Shown here: one piece after another, positions 1-7,514 of the stretch
How the letters are laid out: every line of letters begins with the position of its first letter
Numbering within the stretch: position 1 is the stretch's first letter
Source: Chitinophagaceae bacterium
GTDB taxonomy: Bacteria; Bacteroidota; Bacteroidia; Chitinophagales; Chitinophagaceae
Assembly (NCBI GenBank): GCA_016741945.1
Contig: JACVCQ010000097.1
Coordinates: 1-7,796 of the forward strand
Direction of reading: 5' to 3'
Length of the DNA stretch: 7,796 nt
Translations under genes and position numbers: made by a program
The notes under the pieces: model-generated
What the model saw: the letters and a program-made list of their open reading frames with translations, nothing else
What the model was told of the DNA's origin: nothing
The model's database searches: none

Positions 1-1043
1 CTGTATTACCTATTCTCGAAGATTTCCTGTTCGAAATTCAGGATAAGAAACTAAGTGTTGTAGCCACCGACTTGGAAACGGTTATGCGTGTTCAAATGGA
101 TGTCGAAAGTAAGGCCAATGGAAAGGTTTGTATTCCCGCAAAAATCCTTATGGACTCCTTAAAAAACATTGCAGATCAACCACTTACATTTAATATTGAT
201 AAAAATTTCGCAGTGGAAATCACCAGCGATAATGGTAAGTATAAAGTAATGGGTGAAAATCCCGATAATTTCCCTAAAGAACCGGCAGCAGATGATACCA
301 CCGGATTTGATATGACCAGTAGTGGGTTGTTAACCGCCATCAATAAAACCCTGTTTGCAGTAAGTAATGATGATCTCAGACCTGCCATGACAGGTGTTTT
401 CTTCGAACTTTCGAAAGATGGCGTACAGTTTGTTGCTACTGATGCACATCGTTTGGTTAGATATAAGCGTACTGATGCTCATGCTTCTAAAACGGATTCA
501 TTCATTGTTCCAAAAAAACCTTTGAATCTATTGAAGAATGCTTTGCCCGATAATGATGATACCATCACAGTAAGCTATAACAGCAATCATCTTTTTGTGA
601 ATCACGGATCTACTCAAATGATCTGTCGATTGATCGATGCACGTTTCCCGGATTATAAGGTGGTGATCCCGGCTGATAATCCTTATAAATTAATCGTCAA
701 TAAAGCTGATTTCCAAAATGCATTACGCCGTGTAAATGTATTCAGTAACAAAAGTACCAACCAGGTAGCATTAAGCATTACCGGAAGTGAGTTACAGATG
801 GCTGCTCAGGATATTGATTTCAGTTTTGAAGGAAATGAGCGTATGAATTGTCAATACGATGGTGAAGATCTTCAGATTGCATTCAACGCTAAATTCCTGA
901 TTGAAATGTTGAGTGCTGCAGATACCGAGGATATAAAAATGGAACTTTCTACTCCTACCAAAGCAGGATTAATTAAACCTACTGAACAAGCAGAGGGAGA
1001 AGACCTACTGATGCTGGTAATGCCACTGATGTTAAATAACTAA
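1..1043 (+). CDS. dnaN: DNA polymerase III subunit beta (sliding clamp), 5'-truncated by window edge
   Basis: This is the ring-shaped processivity clamp that tethers DNA polymerase III and repair proteins to DNA. The frame is open from base 3 to the left edge and reads VLPILEDFLFEI and then VATDLET, the usual first-domain clamp motif. The gene therefore begins outside the window, and the TTG at 72 is an internal Leu codon, not a start. About 346 residues are visible; family members are usually about 370, so roughly 25 N-terminal residues are missing. Visible hallmarks are ATDAHRLVRY in the second domain, RLIDARFPDY at the second-to-third domain junction, and a C-terminal LLMLVMPLMLNN that forms part of the hydrophobic partner-binding pocket (E. 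coli has the related MPxR/ML ending). No frameshift or missing motif was seen. It is followed at once by a strong intrinsic terminator, so it is transcriptionally separate from the genes to the right. The identification is secure. Confidence 0.97.
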   Translation, partial: VLPILEDFLFEIQDKKLSVVATDLETVMRVQMDVESKANGKVCIPAKILMDSLKNIADQPLTFNIDKNFAVEITSDNGKYKVMGENPDNFPKEPAADDTTGFDMTSSGLLTAINKTLFAVSNDDLRPAMTGVFFELSKDGVQFVATDAHRLVRYKRTDAHASKTDSFIVPKKPLNLLKNALPDNDDTITVSYNSNHLFVNHGSTQMICRLIDARFPDYKVVIPADNPYKLIVNKADFQNALRRVNVFSNKSTNQVALSITGSELQMAAQDIDFSFEGNERMNCQYDGEDLQIAFNAKFLIEMLSAADTEDIKMELSTPTKAGLIKPTEQAEGEDLLMLVMPLMLNN

Positions 1044-1064
1044 TCATTTTATAGGATATGTTTG

Positions 1065-1095
1065 AGTCCTGCTCCGTTAAGAGCAGGACTTTTTT
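1065..1095 (+). terminator. Rho-independent terminator after dnaN
   Basis: A perfect 10-bp inverted repeat (AGTCCTGCTC at 1065-1074, GAGCAGGACT at 1081-1090) encloses a 6-base loop CGTTAA and is followed directly by five T residues. It starts 21 bases after the dnaN stop codon. There is no A-tract on the left arm, so it should act only on rightward transcription. Confidence 0.93.
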
Positions 1096-1127
1096 GTACA
1101 AGCAAAGGCCGGCTGCTGATTAATTTG
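1094..1127 (+). promoter_or_regulatory. Candidate Bacteroidota-type promoter for the desaturase-kdsB pair
   Basis: The known Bacteroidota primary-sigma promoter has a -33 TTG and a -7 TAnnTTTG with about 17-23 bases between them. Here TTG at 1094-1096 and TTAATTTG at 1120-1127 (five of six fixed positions match) are 23 bases apart, and the start codon at 1156 lies 28 bases downstream. The TTG overlaps the T-tract of the preceding terminator. The position suits a new transcript beginning after dnaN, but the match is imperfect and the spacing is at the upper limit. Confidence 0.35.
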
Positions 1128-1155
1128 TACATTAGTAAGTATACAATTGTTTGCC

Positions 1156-1977
1156 ATGCTTGATAATATCATTCACTATTTTGATACCATTCCCAGTTTG
1201 CATCGTGCTTTGATCCTTGCAGGCGGAATTACTTTCTTTTGGTTGATAGAAGGTGTTATTCCTCTTTTTAGTTTCCGATACAATAAATGGAAGCATGCTT
1301 CTATTAATATCTTTTTTACGATCACCACTATTATCATCAATTTTGCCTTCGCGTTGGTCATTGTTAAATCCAGTGACTGGGCAATTGCTCACAAATTTGG
1401 ATTGCTACAACTCATAGAAATGCCTCTATGGGTTTTTATGATTGGTGGACTATTATTGTTGGATTTGATTGGTGCCTGGTTCATTCACTTTATTGAACAC
1501 AAGTTTAAGTGGATGTGGAAATTCCACATGGTACATCATGCTGATACACATGTAGATACTACTACGGCCAATCGTCATCATCCAGGAGAAAGTGTGTTTC
1601 GTGCTGTATTTACTACCATCGGTGTAGTGATTTGCGGTGCGCCCATGTGGTTGGTAATGATGTATCAAAGTCTGAGTGCAGTATTATCACAATTTAATCA
1701 CGCCAATATCAGATTGCCATTATGGTTAGATAAAGCCATTAGTTGGGTCATTGTTTCTCCGGATATGCATAAAGTACATCATCATTTTGTACGTCCGCAA
1801 ACGGATTCTAATTATGGCAATATCTTTTCTATATGGGACAGACTCTTTGGTACTTTTAACTATACACCTGTAGAACAGTTGCGTTATGGACTAGACGTAC
1901 TTGATGACCATACTGATGAACATCTTTCTTACCAGTTAAAAATACCTTTTGATCGATCTGTAAAGACCGATTACTAA
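1156..1977 (+). CDS. Sterol desaturase / fatty acid hydroxylase family membrane protein
   Basis: This is an integral-membrane di-iron oxygenase-type protein of 273 residues. The histidine boxes of the family are present: H111-F-I-E-H115 (HX3H), H124-M-V-H-H128 (HX2HH), the pair H141-H142 in the NRHHPGE segment, H182, and H205-K-V-H-H209 with an extra H210. The family signature SNYGNIFSIWDRLFGTF follows at about 218-234. Hydrophobic segments near 16-36, 50-70, 92-112 and 150-176 would place the histidine cluster on the cytoplasmic face. I chose the ATG at 1156; a TTG three codons upstream (1147) is in frame but less likely. Members of this family hydroxylate or desaturate lipids, and the substrate cannot be read from the sequence. 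kdsB follows after only 36 bases, so co-transcription and a role in envelope lipids are plausible. The family call is firm; the specific reaction is unknown. Confidence 0.9.
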   Translation: MLDNIIHYFDTIPSLHRALILAGGITFFWLIEGVIPLFSFRYNKWKHASINIFFTITTIIINFAFALVIVKSSDWAIAHKFGLLQLIEMPLWVFMIGGLLLLDLIGAWFIHFIEHKFKWMWKFHMVHHADTHVDTTTANRHHPGESVFRAVFTTIGVVICGAPMWLVMMYQSLSAVLSQFNHANIRLPLWLDKAISWVIVSPDMHKVHHHFVRPQTDSNYGNIFSIWDRLFGTFNYTPVEQLRYGLDVLDDHTDEHLSYQLKIPFDRSVKTDY

Positions 1978-2013
1978 ATCTAAGAAAAGCTCATCTTTGC
2001 TGAAAATCCTTTC

Positions 2014-2745
2014 ATGAAGATCGCAGCGTTTATTCCCGCCCGATATGCCGCTACCCGATTTCCTGCAAAATTGATGCAGGTGTTGGGCAATAAGCCGGTT
2101 ATCAGACATACGTATGATAATACTTTGGCTACGGGTTTGTTCGATGAAGTATATGTGGTAACAGATAGTACTATTATTTATGAGGAAATTACTTCCAATG
2201 GCGGTAAAGCCATTATGAGCATAAAAGAACATGAAAGTGGTAGCGATCGAATTGCAGAAGCCGTAATAGACATGGATATTGATATTATAGTTAATGTACA
2301 AGGTGATGAACCTTTTGTTCAGAGAGCAGCTTTGGAAAAACTATTACATGTTTTTGAAGGCGAATCCGGGAAATCTGTACAGGTAGCTTCACTGATGCAA
2401 GAACTGAATGAACAATCATTGATTCAGGATCCTAATTACGTAAAAGTAGTAGTTGATAAAAATAATAATGCTTTATTATTCTCACGAAGCGTGATTCCCT
2501 ATCCAAGAAGTACTGAGGCTCTTATTACTTATTATGAACATATCGGTGTGTATGCATTTCGGAAAGCAGCACTGATCAATTTCACCAGTTGGCCGATGAC
2601 CCCATTGGAAGCTGCTGAAAAAATTGAATGTTTACGTTATCTGGAATATGGAATACCAATCAAGATGGTGGTAACCGAATATATGGGGGTTGAGATTGAT
2701 ACACCTGAAGATTTAAAAAGAGCAGAGCAATACCTATACCGATAA
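2014..2745 (+). CDS. kdsB: 3-deoxy-manno-octulosonate cytidylyltransferase (CMP-KDO synthetase)
   Basis: This cytoplasmic enzyme joins CTP and KDO to give CMP-KDO and pyrophosphate, the activated sugar used to build the inner core on lipid A. The protein has 243 residues, close to the family norm (E. coli about 248). It shows the N-terminal nucleotide-binding loop FIPARYAATRFPAKL (residues 6-20), SGSDRIAEA (75-83), VNVQGDEPF (93-101) with the metal-binding D98, HIGVYAFRK (176-184), LEAAEKIECLRYLEYG (198-213), and EIDTPEDL (227-234) with the second metal-ligand Asp at 229. All expected motifs are intact. The ATG at 2014 is the natural start because it begins right at the nucleotide-binding strand. 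The gene is 36 bases behind the desaturase-family gene and probably shares its transcript. It implies that the organism makes a KDO-containing lipopolysaccharide. Confidence 0.96.
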   Translation: MKIAAFIPARYAATRFPAKLMQVLGNKPVIRHTYDNTLATGLFDEVYVVTDSTIIYEEITSNGGKAIMSIKEHESGSDRIAEAVIDMDIDIIVNVQGDEPFVQRAALEKLLHVFEGESGKSVQVASLMQELNEQSLIQDPNYVKVVVDKNNNALLFSRSVIPYPRSTEALITYYEHIGVYAFRKAALINFTSWPMTPLEAAEKIECLRYLEYGIPIKMVVTEYMGVEIDTPEDLKRAEQYLYR

Positions 2746-2768
2746 TAAGCCATTTTTATGGCTGTATT
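2744..2768 (+). terminator. Weak hairpin after kdsB, possible terminator or mRNA 3'-end stabiliser
   Basis: AGCCAT (2748-2753) and ATGGCT (2758-2763) form a 6-bp stem around a TTTT loop. The stem can extend by AATA/TATT past one bulged G (2764), giving 10 pairs that overlap the kdsB stop codon. No T-tract follows, so classic intrinsic termination is doubtful. It may mark the boundary between kdsB and the kinase operon. Confidence 0.3.
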
Positions 2769-2847
2769 CATTAAATGAGTGTTTTTCTCATGGGGCAAAA
2801 CTTTATCTTTACAATACCCCCAACTTCATTTTACCAACAATGTAAGC

Positions 2848-5817
2848 ATGAGTACTAATACTAAAAATAGGTCGGTTATTATGCATGGAAGGGTTCGATG
2901 GTTATTTTTTTTTGCTGTACTCACTTTAATTAGTTTTGGCATCGTATTATATCTCATTAAACAAGAACTTGATAAAACAAGGGCTTCTGTTGATTACACC
3001 TATTCAGTACTGAAAGACATCGCCGAATTAAAAAGTTCGCTTGGACAAGCCGAATCAGCTACACGAAGTTTATTAATCACGGATGATAAAAACTGGCAAC
3101 CGATCATTGAGCAATTACATGAAAAAACAAATATTTTATATACGCAAATAGATGCTAAAATTAAAAATGACACCGCTTTCTCTTCTTCGTCATTTATCTT
3201 ATTAAAAGAACTGATTAAGAATAAAGACCAGTTTCAAAAAGCGTTACTAACTGATAGTACATCCACAGAAAGCATTAAAAAAAGGTTTTCCTCAACGGGT
3301 GAAGGACCACAGCAATCACAAGCCGCATTCAATATCCTTAACAAACTTACGGTATGCGGTGAAATCGTTCTTAGTCAAAGATTACAAGCTAATGCTAAAA
3401 ATTATTCATACAGCATTTATGTAGCAATTATTGGAGCCATCATTGCATTTATCATTGTACTGGCATTGATTATTCAACTCAACAGAGATATCTCCAGGAG
3501 AAAAAAAGCAGAGGAGAGTGTTGGCTTTAGTGATGAACGTTATAAAAATCTTATCGAAAATGCCAGTATGGTGATGTACACTACAGATATTAATGGCATC
3601 ATCACATTTGCCAATCAACAAGTAGGAGATCTTACCGGATATTCAGTAGAAGAACTCATTGGGAAAGATTTTTCTTTTCTGTTACATCCTTCCTGGATGC
3701 AACAGGTATTTAATCATTATACCCAGCAATTTCAAAGCAAAACTACTTCTACCTCCTTAGAATTTGTGATTAGAACAAAAACAGGGAATCAAAAATGGGT
3801 AGAGCAAACAGCACAACTCATTGTTAAAGATGAAATGGTACAGGGTTTTCAATGCATGGTAAGAGATATCACTGAAAAAAAGAAAATAGAACTTGAATTA
3901 AAAGAATCAGAACTACGAAGAAAAGAGAACCAGCTAAGACTAGAAGCTATTTTAGAGAATACTACTTCTCTCATCTTTATTAAGGGGTTAGATGGAAGAT
4001 ATATTACCATCAATAAAAGATTCAAAGAAGTCATGGGTGTTACTGATGAGATGGTGATTGGAAAAACTGATTATGAATTTAGTGAGAAAGAAGCCGGAGA
4101 TCATTACAAAAGATTGGATGAAGAAGTAATCAGTACCCGTAAGCCGGTAGAAACTGAGGAATGGATATTTGGTCCGGAAGGAAGAAAAAATTTATTAGTG
4201 ATTAAGTTTCCGCTTATTGATCATCGGAAAAAGATTTTTGGTATTGGTGGTATTGCTACAGATATCACGGATAGAGTTTTATACCAGCAGAAACTCATCG
4301 AAGCAAGAAAAAATGCAGAAGAAGCCAAACAACTGCAAGAACAATTTCTGGCGAATATGAGTCATGAGATTCGAACACCCATGAATGGTATTCAGGGTAT
4401 GACAAATTTGTTACTACAAACAGAACTTAATGGTCAGCAAAAAGAATTTACTTCTATGATCAAACGGTCTGTTAATAATCTATTGGTTATTGTAAATGAT
4501 ATCCTTGATTTTTCTAAGATCAAAGCCGGGAAAATCACATTAGATAAAGTTCCTTTTCAAATCCGTGAAGTATTCAGTCAAATAAAGTCTCAGTTTGAGC
4601 TTGATATAGCACAAAAAAAACTGGCATTGATTATTGATTATGATATGGGATTACCGGATACGGTTATAGGAGATCCTTATCGTTTAAATCAGGTTTTGGT
4701 GAATATTGTTGGTAACGCAGTAAAGTTTACTGTTAGCGGAGAAATACGTATTAAAACCGATGTAATAGAACAAACAGGAAATAAAGCCACCATTCGATTC
4801 ATTGTATCAGATACCGGAATGGGAGTACCCGATGAAAAGAAACAAATCATTTTTGAACCATTCACACAAGCCGGACCCGAAATCGCCAGAAATTATGGGG
4901 GCGCAGGATTAGGACTATCCATATGTAAGGGATTATTGGGGTTACAGGGAGGAACCATTGAATTTGCAAATAAGTCAGGGGGCGGAGCTGAATTTATAAT
5001 CCTGATTCCATATGAGGTACCACAAGAGCAGGCGGCTGAAAGAGATGAATCACAACTATTAAAAGGTAAGCATTTTCTAGTTGTAGAAGACAATGAAGTT
5101 AACCAAAAACTGGTAAGTTATGTTTTGAAAAAAGTAGGCGGAACAGTAGATATCGCCAATAATGGCAGGGTAGCGATTGATCTTTTAGAACAAAAAAAGA
5201 CTACATATGATTTAATCATCATGGATCTTCAAATGCCGGTGATGGATGGGTATGAAGCAACGGAATACATCAGAAATACGCTACAATTGCAAATTCCAAT
5301 TATTGCAATGACTGCTACGGCATTAAAGGGCGATAGAGACCGATCAGTACAGGTAGGTATGAATGATTTTATGTTGAAACCCTTTGATTTTGACGATCTC
5401 TACAAAAGACTCATACGACTCCTCATAAAAGATTCAACCCAATCAGATAACCATGATACTATGAATAGCCGGAAACTATACGATCTTTCTTTACTCGAAG
5501 GTTTGGATGATAAAGATTCGCTATTAGATGTACTGAATTTATTCTTGGAAAATACACCTGTTCAAATGACTGAACTTGCTGAACTATCACAAAAAGAGGA
5601 ATGGGATGCATTATACCAACTTGCGCATAAACTGAAAGGAGCGCTTGCCATGTTACAGGCAACCCATATCTCTGAATTATTAGGAAAAATTGAAGCCGGT
5701 GCAAGAGAAAGAAAAGAGATAGATCAAATACCTGCCAAAGTAGCTGAAGTATGTACTTTGTTTGATCAAATGAAAGTTCAATTGATTGAGGAAAAAGAAC
5801 AGATCATGGGTCAATAA
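2848..5817 (+). CDS. Hybrid sensor histidine kinase (CHASE3-PAS-PAS-HisKA-HATPase-REC-HPt)
   Basis: This is a 989-residue inner-membrane sensor kinase with ArcB/BarA-like tripartite phosphorelay architecture. In order: transmembrane helix 18-37; a helical periplasmic domain 38-189 resembling CHASE3 (VDYTYSVLKDIAEL then QAESATRSLL); transmembrane helix 190-211; PAS 1 at about 229-345, closing with VRDITEKKK; PAS 2 at about 363-477, closing with ATDITDR; HisKA with H506 in MSHEIRTPMNG; HATPase with N-box N619/N623, G1 D655 (SDTGMG) and G2 at 684 (GGAGLGLSICKG); receiver at about 741-856 with E747/D748, phospho-acceptor D793, T822 and K844; and HPt at about 880-975 with H927 in HKLKG. All catalytic residues are intact. 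The frame opens at a GTG (2779), but the ATG at 2848 is preferred because it places basic residues directly before the first helix. A T9 run (2905-2913) lies in that helix. The next gene encodes a lone receiver, the likely final acceptor. The stimulus is unknown. Confidence 0.95.
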   Translation: MSTNTKNRSVIMHGRVRWLFFFAVLTLISFGIVLYLIKQELDKTRASVDYTYSVLKDIAELKSSLGQAESATRSLLITDDKNWQPIIEQLHEKTNILYTQIDAKIKNDTAFSSSSFILLKELIKNKDQFQKALLTDSTSTESIKKRFSSTGEGPQQSQAAFNILNKLTVCGEIVLSQRLQANAKNYSYSIYVAIIGAIIAFIIVLALIIQLNRDISRRKKAEESVGFSDERYKNLIENASMVMYTTDINGIITFANQQVGDLTGYSVEELIGKDFSFLLHPSWMQQVFNHYTQQFQSKTTSTSLEFVIRTKTGNQKWVEQTAQLIVKDEMVQGFQCMVRDITEKKKIELELKESELRRKENQLRLEAILENTTSLIFIKGLDGRYITINKRFKEVMGVTDEMVIGKTDYEFSEKEAGDHYKRLDEEVISTRKPVETEEWIFGPEGRKNLLVIKFPLIDHRKKIFGIGGIATDITDRVLYQQKLIEARKNAEEAKQLQEQFLANMSHEIRTPMNGIQGMTNLLLQTELNGQQKEFTSMIKRSVNNLLVIVNDILDFSKIKAGKITLDKVPFQIREVFSQIKSQFELDIAQKKLALIIDYDMGLPDTVIGDPYRLNQVLVNIVGNAVKFTVSGEIRIKTDVIEQTGNKATIRFIVSDTGMGVPDEKKQIIFEPFTQAGPEIARNYGGAGLGLSICKGLLGLQGGTIEFANKSGGGAEFIILIPYEVPQEQAAERDESQLLKGKHFLVVEDNEVNQKLVSYVLKKVGGTVDIANNGRVAIDLLEQKKTTYDLIIMDLQMPVMDGYEATEYIRNTLQLQIPIIAMTATALKGDRDRSVQVGMNDFMLKPFDFDDLYKRLIRLLIKDSTQSDNHDTMNSRKLYDLSLLEGLDDKDSLLDVLNLFLENTPVQMTELAELSQKEEWDALYQLAHKLKGALAMLQATHISELLGKIEAGARERKEIDQIPAKVAEVCTLFDQMKVQLIEEKEQIMGQ

Positions 5818-5865
5818 CCCGAAATCTCGTATTTTTATCAGTATTTTAAAGTCCGAAAGCCAAAT

Positions 5866-6234
5866 ATGAAAATCCTCGTTGCAGAAGATGAACCCATGTT
5901 ATTGAAAACAATTGAGCTCAAACTCAAGAAAGAAGGGTATGATGTCATTGCTACAATAGATGGAAGAGATGCTATTGCCAAGATTGAATCTGAACAACCT
6001 GATCTGGTTATTTCGGATATTATGATGCCTTATGCATCCGGTTTAGAATTAACAGCGATGCTTAAAAAAGGGGATAAACAAATTCCCATTATTATCTTAT
6101 CTGCGATGGAGCAAGAAAAAGTAGTCATGGAAGCCTTTGAATTAGGGGCAGATGACTATATCACCAAACCATTTAGTTTGAACGAACTATCCATCCGTGT
6201 AAAAAGACTCATGACCCGCTTAGGAAAATCCTGA
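5866..6234 (+). CDS. Stand-alone response regulator receiver (REC-only) protein
   Basis: This is a 122-residue cytoplasmic CheY-like protein consisting of a single receiver domain. The phosphorylation site is complete: acidic pair E7/D8 (plus E9), phospho-acceptor D51 in VISDIMMP, S79 in the switch Ser/Thr position (ILSAM), and K101 in the conserved TKPF. The protein stops about 20 residues after that motif, with a basic tail (VKRLMTRLGKS). There is therefore no DNA-binding or enzymatic output domain, and no frameshifted remnant of one is evident before the next gene. It starts 48 bases after the hybrid kinase stop and ends 17 bases before the YaiO-like gene, so the three are probably one operon. 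I infer that it takes phosphoryl groups from H927 of the kinase HPt domain and acts by protein contact. The alternative is that it is a phosphate sink or serves a distant kinase. The domain call is firm; the output is unknown. Confidence 0.93.
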   Translation: MKILVAEDEPMLLKTIELKLKKEGYDVIATIDGRDAIAKIESEQPDLVISDIMMPYASGLELTAMLKKGDKQIPIIILSAMEQEKVVMEAFELGADDYITKPFSLNELSIRVKRLMTRLGKS

Positions 6235-6251
6235 TCTTTAATATTGTTCGT

Positions 6252-7514
6252 ATGTCTTTCATTTTAAATACAAGCCGACTTCTTTTTGTAGTATTAACTA
6301 TTTCTGTTACCTCCGTTGCTGCTCAAATAGACACAAGTAGTTCAGATGGTTTATTAAAAGCTGCACGTAAAGCGGCCTTTGATGAAGATAATTATCCCAA
6401 AGCCAAAATATACTTATATAAAGCCATTGAAAAGAGCCCCACTTATTCTGATCTGCGTGTTTTTTTAGGGAGAATCTATACCTGGACCAAAAACTATGAT
6501 AGTGCAAAGATTTGTTTTGAAGAAGTATTGAAACAAAATCCGGGTTATGAAGATGCTTGTATGGCATATGCAGATATGACGTTTTGGAATGATGAAAATG
6601 AAAAATCATTGACCATTTGTGAAGAAGGAATCAGGTATAACCCGAAATCAGAAGGACTTTACCTGAAAAAAGCAAGGGTACTAAATTATATGAGAAGATT
6701 CATGGAAGCAGACAAAGCGATTCAGGTAGTACTATCATTAAACAAAAACAATACGGAAGCCAGGGCGTTGGCCAATCGTATCAGAGAAAATGCAGTGAAA
6801 AATAGAATTGGGGTGAGTTATGATTTTGTAACATTTGATAAACAGTTTTCAGATCCCTGGCATATGGTAAGTGTAGACTATGGCAGGAATACCGGCATTG
6901 GTTCTATTATTGGACGATTCAATTATGCCAATCGTTTTGCATCCAATGGATATCAATATGAATTAGAAGCCTATCCTCGTATTTCTAACACTTTTTATAG
7001 TTATGTAGGCTTGGCTTATTCAGATAATATTGGTGTATTTCCGCATTGGCGTGGAGGATTCTCTTTATATGCGAATCTTCCCAAAAGTTATGAAGCCGAA
7101 GTAGGCGTACGTTACCTCAAATTCTCCGGAGATCCTACTTATGTATATACCGGATACATTGGTAAATATTACAAGAGTTGGTTATTTGGTGCAAGAGCGT
7201 ATATCACACCCAGCACATTCACCAGCACCGTATCTTCTTCTTACAATTTATCAGCACGCTATTATTACGCCAGCGCCGATGACATGTTAGGGTTTAATAT
7301 CGGTTATGGGGTTTCACCGGATGACAGATTGAACGTGATTCAATTAAACGGAGTGGTTCAGCTAACTTCGTATAAAGCCGGATTTGTTTTCAGAAAAAAA
7401 TTTTCCAAAGTCAATGTGCTGACGATCGATGGCAGTTGGCTCAATCAGGAATATTTACCTAAAACAATCGGTAATCAATATCAATTCAGTATTGGATGTC
7501 TGAGAAGGTTTTAA
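6252..7514 (+). CDS. YaiO-family outer membrane protein: TPR repeats plus C-terminal beta-barrel
   Basis: The 420-residue precursor has a signal peptide (hydrophobic 10-22, cleavage probably after VAA at 24, mature protein beginning QIDTSS). Four TPR-like repeats follow at about 34-63, 68-97, 102-131 and 136-165; the second contains GRIYTWTKNYDSA, typical of the YaiO group. From about 184 to the end the sequence alternates polar and aromatic residues in beta-strand fashion (for example ARYYYA and NIGYG) and finishes with a terminal Phe (CLRRF), as expected for a BAM-inserted outer-membrane barrel. The TPR part should sit in the periplasm. Related TPR-barrel proteins (YaiO, PgaA-like) are linked to polysaccharide export, but this protein's substrate is not shown. 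The ATG at 6252 is 17 bases after the receiver gene, and the next gene starts inside this one, so it is embedded in the operon. Confidence 0.88.
   Translation: MSFILNTSRLLFVVLTISVTSVAAQIDTSSSDGLLKAARKAAFDEDNYPKAKIYLYKAIEKSPTYSDLRVFLGRIYTWTKNYDSAKICFEEVLKQNPGYEDACMAYADMTFWNDENEKSLTICEEGIRYNPKSEGLYLKKARVLNYMRRFMEADKAIQVVLSLNKNNTEARALANRIRENAVKNRIGVSYDFVTFDKQFSDPWHMVSVDYGRNTGIGSIIGRFNYANRFASNGYQYELEAYPRISNTFYSYVGLAYSDNIGVFPHWRGGFSLYANLPKSYEAEVGVRYLKFSGDPTYVYTGYIGKYYKSWLFGARAYITPSTFTSTVSSSYNLSARYYYASADDMLGFNIGYGVSPDDRLNVIQLNGVVQLTSYKAGFVFRKKFSKVNVLTIDGSWLNQEYLPKTIGNQYQFSIGCLRRF

Noticed and set aside
72..1043. Apparent complete gene starting at TTG 72
   Set aside because: The frame continues upstream to base 3 with conserved clamp residues (LPILEDF, VATDLET), so the TTG is an internal Leu codon of a truncated dnaN.
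1132..1392. Minus-strand open frames opposite the desaturase gene and elsewhere (for example 1936-2301, 5459-5704, 6307-6609)
   Set aside because: All lie opposite well-supported + strand genes, show no recognisable domains, and have compositions typical of antisense shadows.
1992..1999. CATCTTTG between the desaturase gene and kdsB as a promoter
   Set aside because: Only five of six fixed positions match, no -33 TTG lies at the right distance, and it would leave an extremely short leader. Co-transcription with the upstream gene is simpler.
2804..2811. TATCTTTA as a promoter -7 element for the kinase operon
   Set aside because: The last G of TAnnTTTG is replaced by A and no TTG lies at the required upstream distance, so it is too weak to list as a feature.
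2779..2847. GTG-initiated 23-residue N-terminal extension of the sensor kinase
   Set aside because: It would put a non-conserved segment ahead of the basic flank and first transmembrane helix. The ATG at 2848 gives a normal sensor-kinase N-terminus, and a stop codon (TGA 2776-2778) lies directly before the GTG.
5808..5820. GGGT/ACCC hairpin over the kinase stop codon as a terminator
   Set aside because: The stem has only four base pairs with a 5-base loop and no T-tract; this is chance-level structure.
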